Assembly: GCF_001190925.1 (NCBI RefSeq)
Contig: NZ_CP011072.1
Location: 3,534,001-3,598,000, forward strand
Source: Azoarcus sp. CIB
GTDB taxonomy: Bacteria > Pseudomonadota > Gammaproteobacteria > Burkholderiales > Rhodocyclaceae
Length of the DNA stretch: 64,000 nt
Direction: 5' to 3'
The translations under genes and the position numbers were made by a program. Position 1 is the first letter of the stretch. Each line of letters starts with the position of its first letter. Below the pieces are notes generated by a model. The model did not search any database. It was given only the letters and a program-made list of their open reading frames with translations, and was not told the DNA's origin. Below are positions 40,802-51,019 of the stretch, piece after piece.

Positions 40802-42271
40802 TTAGAGAACCTGGTAAACGCGAAGCTCGAAGCCATCGCCCGTGTAGGACGCATCGAGCGGTTTGAGTTTTTGCACGGTGCCGTTGCCGGTAACAAAGAG
40901 GGGAACGGTGGGTGCGCCGAGCGCGCGCAAGGGCGCGATGATCCGCACGGCCTCGCCGCGCAGCAGCGGGTCGCACAGCAGCACTTCGGCGGGCCGGCGC
41001 CCGTCATCGACATGGGCAAGTACCGGCTTGCGCGACAGCACCTCCAGACCAAGGTGCGTCTCACCTTCATCGTGGTCCCAGGCTCGCCTCACCAATGCCA
41101 GTTGCCACCCCTGCCCATCGACGGGATGGATCCCAACGAGTTGGCCGACGCAGACCGCTTCGTTCGCAGCGACCGCACCGAGCCCGCCACGGCTGAGATC
41201 GCGGAGTTGCCATTCAGCGCGGCGCACCCCTTGCTCTCCCCGGAATATCTTCCGAAGCTCATCGATGCCGGCAACCGCTGCGAGCGTTCCCGTAATCAGG
41301 TGGCGTCTGTGACGCCTGACGGGCGGGGTGACCGACCAGTGCTGCAGAAGATGATCCAGCGCTCGGAGGCGAAGGGATGAAGCTTCGGCGTCAGCCGCGG
41401 AGGCCGGGGACTGCGTGTCCGCAATAGCACGGGCCCTCGCCTCGCGGAACATTTCGGACGCGAACCCGGGTGAGAAGAACCAGGCTCCCTCGGCCGTCTC
41501 TGAAATGCCGACGAGTCTGCGCGGCACGCCGCCTTGCGGATCGACAAAATGGGTGGCCCCCGCGAAAGCTCCGGGCTCGAATCGCAGAGCGGGCACGGAC
41601 AGGCGCAACAGCCGATCCACCGCAGCCAACAGCTGCGGCGCAAGCAGGTCGAGCGATACCGTGCACGCCGCGAGCGCTCTGATGTAATGAAAGTCGACGG
41701 ATTCTTCGGAAGGAATTACCACCGGCACCGGACGTGCAGTCGAGGAGCAGGGGTCGCCTGCTGCATGCATGAAGGCCATTCCCAGCCATTGCCACAGATG
41801 CGGATGCGGCGGCCCCCCGCTGCACCGCTCCCATATCACCCGTTCGGCACCCACACGGACAAGGCGCAGACGGAGGTCGGCGATGGCGTTGCGCTCGAGG
41901 ACGCCTTCCCGCCCCGCGCCGTATGCATTCAGGCAGCGTTCGAGCTGATCGAGCAGAGCCCCGGAAATGTCGCGCGCCGCATGTAGCAGGGGGCGGCAGT
42001 CCCGCCGGTCTTCGAGCGTTGCGAGCGTTTCGCGAACACGCGCAACGCAGCCTTGAATGACTTCTTCCAGACCTGAAATGATTCGGTGGTGATTTGCGAG
42101 ATCGGTCGCGTCCTGCCGCGAAAATTTCGCCAGCTCGCGTTGGAGCGTCGTGATTTCGCGCAGCAGCTCGGATAGTTTCGCGTAATCCGCTCCGGCGCGT
42201 GCTGAGGCACGACCTGCCTGCGTCCGGGCGATGATCGGTTCCTGTGGCACGCTGGCTCCCCGGATCACCAC
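40802..42271 (-). CDS. Hypothetical protein with a possible divergent PilZ-like C-terminal domain
   Basis: The protein (489 aa) starts at a GTG (42271) with GGAG five bases upstream. I recognise no full-length family. The N-terminal quarter is helical (LREITTLQRELAKFSRQ) and the middle has no clear motif. Near residues 360-430 the pattern RDLSRGGLGAV, VGQLVGIHP and WQLALVRRA, then GLEVLS, resembles the WxxxDxSxxG ... VGxLVxL ... WxxGxVRW layout of PilZ-like domains. The usual RxxxR motif upstream is not convincing (RRHRRHL lies about 50 residues before). A cyclic-di-GMP role is speculative. It lies upstream of the rrn promoter on the same strand. Confidence 0.6.
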   Translation of the reverse strand: MVIRGASVPQEPIIARTQAGRASARAGADYAKLSELLREITTLQRELAKFSRQDATDLANHHRIISGLEEVIQGCVARVRETLATLEDRRDCRPLLHAARDISGALLDQLERCLNAYGAGREGVLERNAIADLRLRLVRVGAERVIWERCSGGPPHPHLWQWLGMAFMHAAGDPCSSTARPVPVVIPSEESVDFHYIRALAACTVSLDLLAPQLLAAVDRLLRLSVPALRFEPGAFAGATHFVDPQGGVPRRLVGISETAEGAWFFSPGFASEMFREARARAIADTQSPASAADAEASSLRLRALDHLLQHWSVTPPVRRHRRHLITGTLAAVAGIDELRKIFRGEQGVRRAEWQLRDLSRGGLGAVAANEAVCVGQLVGIHPVDGQGWQLALVRRAWDHDEGETHLGLEVLSRKPVLAHVDDGRRPAEVLLCDPLLRGEAVRIIAPLRALGAPTVPLFVTGNGTVQKLKPLDASYTGDGFELRVYQVL

Positions 42272-42411
42272 GCAATCTCCATAAGCTGACCGACCGCCGC
42301 GACCCGGCGGTTTTGTAACAAGGCTAACACAGGCCCGCGACGGTAATTCGTGACGACTTGTACGCTCCGCCTACGATGTAGAATCGCGCTCTCTCGGCCA
42401 CGGACTCATAC

Positions 42412-43206
42412 ATGAAACAGTATCTGGACCTGATGCGGCACGTTCTCGAACACGGCCACCCGAAGGCTGACCGCACCGGTACCGGCACGCGGTCGGTGTT
42501 CGGTTGGCAGATGCGCTTCAATCTCGACGAGGGCTTTCCCTTGCTGACGACGAAGAAGCTGCACATGCGATCGATCATCCACGAGCTGCTCTGGTTTCTG
42601 CAGGGCGACACGAATATCCGCTACCTCAAGGAAAACGGCGTGTCGATCTGGGACGAATGGGCTGACGCGGATGGCGACCTCGGGCCGGTGTATGGGAAGC
42701 AGTGGCGGCGCTGGGAGACACCAGACGGGCGAACGGTGGACCAGATTGGGCAACTGATCGACGGCCTGCGGCGCAACCCGGATTCGCGGCGCCATATCGT
42801 CTCGGCGTGGAATCCGGGCGAGGTGGAAGGCATGGCGCTCCCCCCGTGTCACGCACTGTTCCAGTTCTATGTCGCTGGCGGACGCCTGTCCTGCCAGTTG
42901 TATCAGCGCAGCGCGGACATCTTCCTCGGCGTGCCGTTCAATATCGCCTCGTATGCCCTGCTGCTGATGATGGTGGCGCAGGTCTGCGATCTTGAGCCGG
43001 GGGACTTCGTGTGGACCGGGGGCGACTGCCATATTTACCTGAACCACATCGAGCAGGCCAAACTTCAGCTGTCGCGCGAAACGCGCTCGCTGCCGAAGAT
43101 GACGATGAACCCGCACGCGAAGGATATTTTCGCCTTTCGATTCGAGGATTTCGCGCTGGAAGGGTACGACCCGCACCCCCACATCAAGGCGGAAGTGGCG
43201 GTATGA
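42412..43206 (+). CDS. thyA: Thymidylate synthase
   Basis: The enzyme (264 aa, the same length as E. coli ThyA) methylates dUMP to dTMP with methylenetetrahydrofolate. The catalytic cysteine is Cys146 in [12 protein letters not shown], the same number as in E. coli. RTGTGT (phosphate binding), [13 protein letters not shown] and [16 protein letters not shown]-type folate contacts (here [10 protein letters not shown]) are present. Its stop overlaps the folA start (ATGA), so the two are coupled; DHFR regenerates the folate that ThyA oxidises. Confidence 0.97.
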   Translation: MKQYLDLMRHVLEHGHPKADRTGTGTRSVFGWQMRFNLDEGFPLLTTKKLHMRSIIHELLWFLQGDTNIRYLKENGVSIWDEWADADGDLGPVYGKQWRRWETPDGRTVDQIGQLIDGLRRNPDSRRHIVSAWNPGEVEGMALPPCHALFQFYVAGGRLSCQLYQRSADIFLGVPFNIASYALLLMMVAQVCDLEPGDFVWTGGDCHIYLNHIEQAKLQLSRETRSLPKMTMNPHAKDIFAFRFEDFALEGYDPHPHIKAEVAV

Positions 43207-43703
43207 ACACGACGCGGCCCGAAGTGGTGCTGATCGCTGCGGTCGCCCGCAACTGGGTGATCGGTCGGAACAATGCCCTGCCGTGGCGCCTGAAGGCGGA
43301 TCTCGCGCACTTCAAGGCGACGACCGTCGGGCACCCGGTGCTGATGGGACGCAAGACATGGGAATCGCTGGGCCGGCCGCTTCCCGGACGGCGCAACCTG
43401 GTCGTGACCCGTGACAGTGCTTATGCCGCCAGCGGGGCGGAAGTTTTTGCGAGCCTCGACGCCGCACTTGCGGCCGCCGGTGACGGGAAGGTCTTCGTGA
43501 TCGGGGGCGCGGAGATCTACCGGCAACTACTGGAGCGCGCGGACGGACTGGTGCTGACCGAGGTCGGCGCGGAGGTCGACGGCGATGCCTTTTTCCCCGA
43601 CTTCGACCGTTCGCGCTTCACCGAGACCCGCCGCGAATCCCACGCCGAGGACGCGAACAACGAATTTGCGTTCGACTTCGTCGAATACCGGCGCAAGTCC
43701 TGA
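43203..43703 (+). CDS. folA: Dihydrofolate reductase
   Basis: The enzyme (166 aa) reduces dihydrofolate to tetrahydrofolate with NADPH. Visible are the active-site segment [16 protein letters not shown], with the acidic residue equivalent to E. coli Asp27, then [15 protein letters not shown] and the NADPH segment [14 protein letters not shown]. The ATG at 43203 overlaps the thyA stop by 4 bp. A G/C hairpin (about 43712-43732) without a T-run lies after the stop, between this and the convergent decarboxylase gene. Confidence 0.96.
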   Translation: MNTTRPEVVLIAAVARNWVIGRNNALPWRLKADLAHFKATTVGHPVLMGRKTWESLGRPLPGRRNLVVTRDSAYAASGAEVFASLDAALAAAGDGKVFVIGGAEIYRQLLERADGLVLTEVGAEVDGDAFFPDFDRSRFTETRRESHAEDANNEFAFDFVEYRRKS

Positions 43704-43754
43704 CCCGGACCGGGCGCGGCGGCTTTACGCCGCCACGACCCGCCCCCGAACTGC

Positions 43755-46007
43755 TCAGTCCTGGTTGACGCAGTCGACGAAGTAGTCGACTTGGCCGTTC
43801 GACTGCTCGCGCACGAATCCGTGGATGTCGGTCTCGAAGCCCGGGAAGGCGGCATTGAAGTCGCGTGCGAACTTCAGGTAGCGCACGATCGTCGCGTTGA
43901 AGCGCTCGCCCGGAATCAGGAGCGGAATGCCCGGCGGATACGGCGTAACGAGCATCGCAGTGACGCGCCCTTCGAGTTCGTCGATCGCGACTCGCTCGAT
44001 CTCGCGGTGGGCCATCTTGGCAAAGGCGTCGGCGGGTTTCATTGCGGGCACCATGTCCGAGAGGTACATCTCGGTGGTCAGGCGTGCGACGTCGTGGGCC
44101 TTGTAGAAGGAGTGGATCTGCGCGCAGAGATCCTTCAGGCCGACCTTTTCGTAGCGCGGGTGCTTGGCGATGAAGTCCGGCATGACGCGCCACAGGGGCT
44201 GGTTGCGGTCGTAATCGTCCTTGAACTGCTGCAGTTCCGTCACCAGCGTGTTCCAGCGGCCCTTGGTGATGCCGATGGTGAACATGATGAAGAAGGAGTA
44301 CAGGCCGGTCTTTTCGACAATGATGCCGTGCTCGGCGAGGTAGCGAGTGAGGATGCCGGCGGGGATGCCGGAGCCGTCGAAGTCGCCGTCGACGTCGAGG
44401 CCCGGGGTGATGATCGTGGCCTTGATCGGGTCCAGCATGTTGAAACCGGGGGCGAGGTTGCCGAAACCGTGCCAGCGGTCGCCCGCGTTGAGCATCCAGT
44501 CCTCGCGCTCGCCGATGCCTTCCTCGGGAAGGTACTCCGGCCCCCACACCTCGAACCACCAGTCGTCGTCACCAAACTCGGCGCCGACCTTGCGCATCGC
44601 GCGGCGGAATTCGACCGCTTCGGACAGCGATTCCTCGACGAGCGCCGGGCCGCCCGGAGGCTCCATCATCGCCGCGGCGACATCGCACGAGGCGATGATC
44701 GCGTACTGCGGCGAAGTGGAAGTGTGCATCAGGTAGGCTTCGTTGAAGATGTCGCGGTCCAGTTTGCACGTCTGGGAATCCTGAACGAGGATCTGCGAGG
44801 CCTGCGACAGGCCGGCCAGCAGCTTGTGCGTGGACTGTGTGGAAAAAATCATCGACGTCTCGCAGCGCGGACGGTCGGCGCCGATTGCGTGGTAGTCGCC
44901 GTAGAAATCGTGGAACGCCGCATGCGGCAGCCAGGCTTCGTCGAAGTGCAGCGTGTCGATCTGCCCGTCGAGCATCTCCTTGATGGTCTCGACGTTGTAG
45001 ACCACGCCGTCGTACGTCGACTGGGTGATCGTGAGGATGCGCGGCTTCTGGCTCGCGGCCTCGCGGGCGAACGGGTTGGCCTCGATCTTGCGCTGGATGG
45101 TTTCCATCCGGAACTCGTCGATCGGAATGGGGCCGATGATGCCGTAGTGGTTGCGCGTCGGCGTGAGGAACACCGGCACCGCTCCGGTCATGATGATGGA
45201 GTGGAGGATGGACTTGTGGCAGTTGCGGTCCACGACGACGATGTCGCCGGGCGCGACCGTCGTATGCCACACCATTTTGTTCGACGTCGAGGTGCCGTTG
45301 GTGACGAAGTAGAGGTGGTCGCAGTTGAAGATGCGTGCTGCGTTGCGCTCGGACGCGGCGACGGGACCGGTGTGGTCGAGCAACTGGCCGAGTTCCTCGA
45401 CCGCATTGCAGACGTCGGCGCGCAGCATGTTCTCGCCGAAGAACTGGTGGAACATGTGGCCGACCGGGCTTTTGAGGAAGGCCACGCCGCCGGAGTGGCC
45501 GGGGCAGTGCCAGGAGTAGGAGCCGTCGGCAGCATAGTGAGTGAGCGCGCGGAAAAACGGCGGCGGCAGGCTCTCAAGGTAGTTCTTGGCTTCGCGCACG
45601 ACGTATCGTGCGATGAATTCCGGCGTGTCCTCGAACATGTGGATGAAGCCGTGCATCTCGCGCAGCACGTCGTTCGGGATGTGCCGACTGGTGCGGGTTT
45701 CGCCGTACAGAAAGATGGGGATATCGGCGTTGCGGAAACGGATCTCCTCGACGAAGGCACGCAGGTCGGCGATCGCCTTGTCGGACGCTTCCGGCGAGGA
45801 AAATTCTTCATCGTCGATCGACAGGATGAAGCCCGATCCCTTGCTCTGCTGTTGCGCAAACGAGGTCAGGTCGCCGTAGCTGGTGACGCCCAGCACTTCC
45901 ATGCCTTCGTCCTGGATCGCCTCCGCAAGGGCACGAATGCCGAGCCCGCTCGCATTCTCGGAGCGGAAGTCCTCGTCGATGATGATGATCGGAAAGTGAA
46001 AGCGCAT
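43755..46007 (-). CDS. Arginine/lysine/ornithine decarboxylase (class I, PLP)
   Basis: This PLP enzyme (750 aa; E. coli AdiA is about 755) removes CO2 from a basic amino acid, giving agmatine, cadaverine or putrescine. It has an N-terminal receiver-like wing domain (about 1-130), a large aminotransferase-fold core with the PLP lysine in STQSTHKLLAG and the substrate Asp/His region LHFDEAWLPHAAF, and a C-terminal domain with YPPGIPLLIPGE. By eye it is nearest to the arginine-type group, but the substrate is not certain. No antiporter is adjacent, so an acid-resistance pair is not present here. It is convergent with folA. Confidence 0.9.
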   Translation of the reverse strand: MRFHFPIIIIDEDFRSENASGLGIRALAEAIQDEGMEVLGVTSYGDLTSFAQQQSKGSGFILSIDDEEFSSPEASDKAIADLRAFVEEIRFRNADIPIFLYGETRTSRHIPNDVLREMHGFIHMFEDTPEFIARYVVREAKNYLESLPPPFFRALTHYAADGSYSWHCPGHSGGVAFLKSPVGHMFHQFFGENMLRADVCNAVEELGQLLDHTGPVAASERNAARIFNCDHLYFVTNGTSTSNKMVWHTTVAPGDIVVVDRNCHKSILHSIIMTGAVPVFLTPTRNHYGIIGPIPIDEFRMETIQRKIEANPFAREAASQKPRILTITQSTYDGVVYNVETIKEMLDGQIDTLHFDEAWLPHAAFHDFYGDYHAIGADRPRCETSMIFSTQSTHKLLAGLSQASQILVQDSQTCKLDRDIFNEAYLMHTSTSPQYAIIASCDVAAAMMEPPGGPALVEESLSEAVEFRRAMRKVGAEFGDDDWWFEVWGPEYLPEEGIGEREDWMLNAGDRWHGFGNLAPGFNMLDPIKATIITPGLDVDGDFDGSGIPAGILTRYLAEHGIIVEKTGLYSFFIMFTIGITKGRWNTLVTELQQFKDDYDRNQPLWRVMPDFIAKHPRYEKVGLKDLCAQIHSFYKAHDVARLTTEMYLSDMVPAMKPADAFAKMAHREIERVAIDELEGRVTAMLVTPYPPGIPLLIPGERFNATIVRYLKFARDFNAAFPGFETDIHGFVREQSNGQVDYFVDCVNQD

Positions 46008-46081
46008 TCCAGTTTCTCCAGCTTACTGCCCTGCGGCATACGGGAATCATACCCGTGTGTGGTTTGCTCCCGTATTACCGG

Positions 46082-46108
46082 AAAGTACAAAGGGCCGTCA
46101 GACGGCCC
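46082..46108 (-). terminator. Rho-independent terminator after dcd
   Basis: On the minus strand GGGCCGT and ACGGCCC (46092-46108) form a stem with a 3-base loop, followed by TTTGTACTTT. It lies about 40 bases past the dcd stop and 75 bases before the decarboxylase start. Confidence 0.75.
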
Positions 46109-46150
46109 CTGTCGATGGTCGCTCCGTGCGAGACGGATCGGGCGGTTGGA

Positions 46151-46717
46151 TCAGATCTTCGGCAGCGTCACGCCGGTCTGGCCGAGGTACTTGCCACCGC
46201 GGTCCTTATAGGACGTGTCGCACACTTCATCCGATTCGAAGAACAACATCTGCGCGATGCCTTCGTTCGCGTAGATCTTCGCGGGCAGCGGAGTCGTGTT
46301 CGAGAATTCGAGCGTCACATGACCTTCCCATTCGGGTTCGAGCGGCGTGACGTTCACGATGATGCCGCAGCGTGCATAGGTCGACTTGCCGAGGCACACG
46401 GTCAGGACGCTGCGCGGGATGCGGAAGTACTCGACGGTGCGGGCGAGCGCGAAGGAATTCGGCGGGATGATGCAGACGTCGCCAACGAAGTCGACGAAGT
46501 TCCGGGCGTCGAAATCCTTGGGGTCGACGATCGTCGAGTTGATGTTGGTGAAGATCTTGAATTCGGTCGCACAACGGACGTCGTAGCCGTAGCTCGACGT
46601 ACCGTATGAGACGATCTTGCCGCCGTCGTTGTGGCGCACCAACTCGGGTGCGAACGGCTCGATCATCCCGTGCTGTTCCGCCATGCGGCGGATCCACTTG
46701 TCGGACTTGATGGACAT
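46151..46717 (-). CDS. dcd: dCTP deaminase
   Basis: The enzyme (188 aa) deaminates dCTP to dUTP, supplying dUMP to ThyA. Family segments are [16 protein letters not shown], the active-site loop [13 protein letters not shown] and the Glu-containing [14 protein letters not shown]. The ATG at 46717 ([13 protein letters not shown]) gives the usual length; the upstream start at 46750 would add 11 residues. It lies near thyA-folA but on the opposite strand, and shares its direction with apbC, about 110 bp upstream. Confidence 0.95.
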   Translation of the reverse strand: MSIKSDKWIRRMAEQHGMIEPFAPELVRHNDGGKIVSYGTSSYGYDVRCATEFKIFTNINSTIVDPKDFDARNFVDFVGDVCIIPPNSFALARTVEYFRIPRSVLTVCLGKSTYARCGIIVNVTPLEPEWEGHVTLEFSNTTPLPAKIYANEGIAQMLFFESDEVCDTSYKDRGGKYLGQTGVTLPKI

Positions 46718-46826
46718 GGGGCGCGTTTTCCTCGGCGACCTGTCCGGCACGAGCCGGACGCGAAAAATCCGCTAGTTTAGGGCAAGCGCCGCCGGATCAA
46801 AAGACAAATCCGACGGCGCCCGCACG

Positions 46827-47918
46827 TCAGGTGTTCTTGACGACAATATTGGGGAATTTGTGGGTCATGTCCTTGGCCTTCTCGGCCACGCGCACGGCCA
46901 CTTTCCGCGCGATTTCGCGGTAGATGCCGGCAATGCGTCCGTCCGGGTCTGCGACGACGGTGGGCGTGCCGCAGTCGGCCTCCTGACGGATCTGCAGGTC
47001 GAGCGGCAGGGCCCCGAGGAAGGCTATGTTGTAGTCCGCACAAAGCCTCTCGCCGCCGCCGGTGCCGAAGATCGATTCTTCGTGGCCGCACTTCGAGCAG
47101 ATGTGGATACTCATGTTCTCGACGACGCCGATGATCGGAACGCCGACCTTCTCGAACATCTTGAGTCCCTTGCGTGCGTCGAGCAGGGCGATGTCCTGCG
47201 GCGTGGTGACAATGACGGCACCTGTAAGCGGCACGCTTTGCGACAGCGTGAGCTGGATGTCGCCGGTGCCCGGCGGCATGTCGATGATCAGGTAGTCGAG
47301 ATCTGTCCAGTTCGTTTCCTTGAGCAGCTGGTTGAGTGCCTGGGTGGCCATCGGGCCGCGCCACACCATCGGCGTCTCGACGTCGACGAGGAAACCGATG
47401 GACATCGCCTGCAGGCCGTGCGCTTCTAGCGGCTCCATGGTCTTGCCGTCGAGCGAGTGCGGCTTGTGCTCGCCGATACCCAGCATCTGGGGCTGCGACG
47501 GGCCGTAGATGTCGGCATCCAGGATGCCGACGCGCGCGCCTTCGGCCACCAGCGCGAGCGCGAGGTTGGCGGCGGTGGTGCTTTTGCCGACGCCGCCCTT
47601 GCCCGAGGCTACCGCAATGATGTTCTTGACGCCCGGCAGGAGCTTCACGCCCTGCTGTACGGCATGGGCGACGATCTTGCTGCCGATCTTGACGTCGACC
47701 TGCTCGACGCCAGGCTGTGCGCGCACCGCACCGACGGCCAGGTCGCGGATCATCGCGAACTGTGTCCTGGCGGGATAGCCCAGTTCGATCTCGAAACTCA
47801 CGCTTCCGCCAGCGACCTGGAGGTTACGGATGCACCGGGACGACACGAGGTCCTTGCCGGTATTCGGATCGACAACGGATTTGAGCAGTTCGGTAACGGA
47901 CTCGGCGGTGACACTCAT
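46827..47918 (-). CDS. apbC: Iron-sulfur cluster carrier protein, Mrp/ApbC P-loop NTPase
   Basis: The protein (363 aa) carries and delivers [4Fe-4S] clusters to apoproteins. It has an N-terminal MIP18-like domain (about 1-90), a deviant Walker A GKGGVGKSTTAANL, and a CxxC pair in ICSKCGHEE that bridges the cluster between two subunits. DMPPGTGDIQLTLSQ is typical of the family. The ATG at 47918 (MSVTAESVTELL) has GAGGAAG upstream; the alternative ATG at 47939 adds seven residues. It is divergent from the lipoprotein/metG genes, as mrp and metG often are. Confidence 0.95.
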   Translation of the reverse strand: MSVTAESVTELLKSVVDPNTGKDLVSSRCIRNLQVAGGSVSFEIELGYPARTQFAMIRDLAVGAVRAQPGVEQVDVKIGSKIVAHAVQQGVKLLPGVKNIIAVASGKGGVGKSTTAANLALALVAEGARVGILDADIYGPSQPQMLGIGEHKPHSLDGKTMEPLEAHGLQAMSIGFLVDVETPMVWRGPMATQALNQLLKETNWTDLDYLIIDMPPGTGDIQLTLSQSVPLTGAVIVTTPQDIALLDARKGLKMFEKVGVPIIGVVENMSIHICSKCGHEESIFGTGGGERLCADYNIAFLGALPLDLQIRQEADCGTPTVVADPDGRIAGIYREIARKVAVRVAEKAKDMTHKFPNIVVKNT

Positions 47919-48083
47919 GACTGGCTTCCTCGGGATCACGGGCCCGCAAGCGGGGCGATAAGAACTGCATCATACCGAAGGCGGCGCCGACGCTCACCCT
48001 CGGGCGCAAAAGGGTCATTTCGCCGCGCGCGACGCGGTAAAATCCGCGCCTCGCACGACTGCCATCATTCAGGACTCCCGAGC

Positions 48084-48656
48084 ATGACCCGTTTCCCGGC
48101 ATTGGCGCTTTCCGCATTGATCGCGCTGCTTTCCGCTTGTGCCACGCCCTCCGGTCCGCAACACGAAGCCACATCCCCGACCCACCCCACCCGCGCACCG
48201 AGCGGCAATCTGCCGAAGGTCGACTGGAGCGCGGAGCGGGCGCGGATTACGCATACCTTGAGCGGTGCCAACGATCTCTCCGTGATCACGCGCAACGACG
48301 GAAACCTGCAGCTGTTGATCCCGGGCGCCGAGGCCTTCGCCCGCGACGGCGTCGAACCCCGCCCGAGCCTCAAGGCGACGCTCGACCGCATCTCGGCTGC
48401 ACTGAACGAGACGCCAGGAACCGAGATCCTGGTCATCGGCCACACCGACGCCGCCGGCAGCGAACTGCACAACATGCAGCTGTCGATCCGCCGCGCCGAG
48501 GCGGTCGTCGAATACCTGCGCGGGCGCGGCATCGCCCTGACACGCCTGCAGGCCGACGGCCGCGGCGAGACCGAGCCGTTCGCCGACAATGGCATCGAAG
48601 TGGGACGCGCCAAGAACCGCCGCGTGGAAATGATCGTCCGTCCCTTTGCCCGATAG
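48084..48656 (+). CDS. OmpA-family lipoprotein
   Basis: The protein (190 aa) starts MTRFPALALSALIALLSAC, a signal peptide with a lipobox ending at Cys19 (LSAC). It should be lipidated and placed in the outer membrane. After a Pro/Thr-rich linker, an OmpA-like peptidoglycan-binding domain covers about 80-190 (LVIGHTDAAGSELHNMQLS, GRGETEPFADN, NRRVEMIV). The ATG at 48084 is chosen for the signal peptide; the open frame upstream is a shadow. It resembles Pal-like envelope-stabilising proteins but is not adjacent to tol genes. Confidence 0.9.
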   Translation: MTRFPALALSALIALLSACATPSGPQHEATSPTHPTRAPSGNLPKVDWSAERARITHTLSGANDLSVITRNDGNLQLLIPGAEAFARDGVEPRPSLKATLDRISAALNETPGTEILVIGHTDAAGSELHNMQLSIRRAEAVVEYLRGRGIALTRLQADGRGETEPFADNGIEVGRAKNRRVEMIVRPFAR

Positions 48657-48734
48657 ACCCCCGGTCGCACCCCGACCGAGCAATATGGCGGGGCGCGTTT
48701 GTTACACTTCCGTTTTCGATTCCTGACTCCGCAC

Positions 48735-50885
48735 ATGTCCCGCAATATCCTCGTCACGAACGCCCTGCCCTACGCCAACGGCGACATCCACCTCGGCCAT
48801 CTGGTCGGATACATCCAGGGCGACATCTGGGTGCGCTATCAGCGCATGCGGGGGAACACGGTGCATTACGTGTGCGCGGACGACACACACGGCACGCCGA
48901 TCATGTTGCGCGCGGAGAAGGAGGGGATCACCCCCGAAACGCTGATCGGACGCGTGCATGGCGAACACCTGCGCGACTTCACCGACTTCGGGGTCGCGTT
49001 CGACAACTACCACAGCACGCACAGCCCCGAGAACCGCGCGTACGCCGAGGAGGTGTACAAGCGCCTCATGGCAGCGAAGCTGATCGAGACGCGCTCGATC
49101 GAGCAGTTCTACGACCCGGTGAAGGAGATGTTCCTGCCGGACCGCTTCATCAAGGGCGAGTGCCCGAAGTGCGGTGCGGCGGACCAGTATGGCGACAACT
49201 GCGAAGTGTGCGGCGCGGCGTATGCGCCGACCGAACTGAAGAATCCGTACTCGGCCGTGTCCGGCGCGAAGCCGGTACTAAAGACGTCCGAGCACTACTT
49301 CTTCCGCCTGTCGGACCCGCGCGCGGTCGCCTTCCTGCGCGAATGGACGCGCGGAACAAACACCGCCGGCACCCGCCGCCTGCAGGCGGAAGCCGCGAAC
49401 AAGATGAAGGAATGGCTCGGCGAGGAGGGTCAGGAAGGCGAGAACACCCTGTCCGACTGGGATATCTCGCGCGACGCCCCCTACTTCGGCTTCGAGATCC
49501 CCGGCGCGCCGGGCAAGTATTTCTACGTCTGGCTGGACGCGCCGATCGGCTATCTGGCGAGCTTCCGCAACCTCGCGGACAAGCGCGGCGACATCGTCGT
49601 CGATGACTTCGTCGATGCCGCGCGCGCGGAAGCGGCCGGAACGGAGATGGTGCACTTCATCGGCAAGGATATCCTCTACTTCCACGCGCTATTCTGGCCG
49701 GCGATGCTGCAGTTCGCGGGCCTGCGCACGCCTTCGCAGCTGTGCGTGAACGGTTTCCTGACCGTCGACGGCGCGAAGATGAGCAAGAGCCGCGGCACCT
49801 TCATCACCGCGCGCTCCTACGTGACCCAGGGCCTGAACCCGGAATGGCTGCGCTATTACTTCGCGACGAAATCAAACGGGACGATGGAGGACGTCGACCT
49901 GAACCTCGACGACCTGATCGCGAAGGTCAATTCGGACCTCGTCGGCAAGTACGTGAACATCGCCAGCCGTTGCGCGGGTTTCATCACGAAACGCTTCGAG
50001 GGTAAGCTCGCGGAGACGGACGCTGCGGCGACGGCTGCGTTCAAGGAGGCCCACGCGGCCGGCACGATCGCACAGGCCTACGAGGAACGCGACTACGGCC
50101 GTGCGCTGCGCGAGATCATGCATCTCGCGGACCTCGCGAACCAGTACGTGAATGACCGGAAGCCGTGGGAGCTTGCGAAGCAGGACGGCCGCGAAGGTGA
50201 GCTGCATGTGGTGTGCAGCACCGCGCTGACGCTGTTCCGCGACCTCACCCTGTACCTGAAGCCGGTATTGCCGGCACTCGCCGCCAAGGTCGAGACCTTC
50301 CTGGCGATTGCCCCGCTGGGGTGGCAGGGCGAGTGGCGGGCCCTGCCGGCCGGCCACGTGGTGAACGTGTACGCCCACCTGATGACCCGCGTCGAGCGCA
50401 AGCAGATCGACGCCCTGCTCGAAGCCAACCGCGACTCGCTCGCCCCGGCAGCCCCCGCTGCGACGCCCGATGCGAAGGCCGCGTCGTCGCAGCAGCGCCA
50501 CGCGGAAAAGCAGCAGCATACGGCCCAGACGGCTGAAACGGCCTCTCCGCACATCTCGATCGACGACTTCACCAAGGTCGACCTGCGCATCGCGAAGATC
50601 GTCGCCGCGGAGCATGTCGACGGTGCCGACAAGCTCATCCGCCTGCAACTCGACATCGGCGAGGACAAGCCGCGACAGGTGTTCGCCGGCATCAAGTCGG
50701 CCTACGATCCGGCATCGCTGGTCGGACGTATGACGGTGATGGTCGCCAACCTCGCGCCGCGCAAGATGAAGTTCGGCATGAGCGAGGGCATGGTGCTCGC
50801 CGCGTCCGATCCGGACGGCAAGATCGGCGGGCTCTACATTCTTTCGCCGGATGCCGGCGCCACTGCAGGGATGCGCGTCAAGTAA
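48735..50885 (+). CDS. metG: Methionyl-tRNA synthetase
   Basis: The enzyme (716 aa) charges tRNA-Met. It has the class I signatures GDIHLGHL (HIGH-like) and [10 protein letters not shown] (KMSKS). Two zinc knuckles are present (CPKCG and CEVCG) between them, followed by an anticodon-binding helical domain. After a Gln/Ala-rich linker (about 560-600) there is a C-terminal EMAP/OB-fold tRNA-binding domain ([27 protein letters not shown]), as in long bacterial MetRS. The ATG at 48735 is the usual start ([16 protein letters not shown]). Confidence 0.97.
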   Translation: MSRNILVTNALPYANGDIHLGHLVGYIQGDIWVRYQRMRGNTVHYVCADDTHGTPIMLRAEKEGITPETLIGRVHGEHLRDFTDFGVAFDNYHSTHSPENRAYAEEVYKRLMAAKLIETRSIEQFYDPVKEMFLPDRFIKGECPKCGAADQYGDNCEVCGAAYAPTELKNPYSAVSGAKPVLKTSEHYFFRLSDPRAVAFLREWTRGTNTAGTRRLQAEAANKMKEWLGEEGQEGENTLSDWDISRDAPYFGFEIPGAPGKYFYVWLDAPIGYLASFRNLADKRGDIVVDDFVDAARAEAAGTEMVHFIGKDILYFHALFWPAMLQFAGLRTPSQLCVNGFLTVDGAKMSKSRGTFITARSYVTQGLNPEWLRYYFATKSNGTMEDVDLNLDDLIAKVNSDLVGKYVNIASRCAGFITKRFEGKLAETDAAATAAFKEAHAAGTIAQAYEERDYGRALREIMHLADLANQYVNDRKPWELAKQDGREGELHVVCSTALTLFRDLTLYLKPVLPALAAKVETFLAIAPLGWQGEWRALPAGHVVNVYAHLMTRVERKQIDALLEANRDSLAPAAPAATPDAKAASSQQRHAEKQQHTAQTAETASPHISIDDFTKVDLRIAKIVAAEHVDGADKLIRLQLDIGEDKPRQVFAGIKSAYDPASLVGRMTVMVANLAPRKMKFGMSEGMVLAASDPDGKIGGLYILSPDAGATAGMRVK

Positions 50886-51019
50886 ACAACAGGGTCGCGG
50901 CCCGATGCCCCTCACGCCCTCGAAACGCTGGATCGTGCGGCAACGCACGGCGCCCGGATGCCGGTATTGGACCAGCATCGCGGATACGCAACGGCACACC
51001 GAGGAATCGAGGAGGCATC

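Noticed and set aside
43712-43732. GC hairpin after folA as a terminator
   Set aside because: There is a stem but no T-run on either strand; too weak to call.
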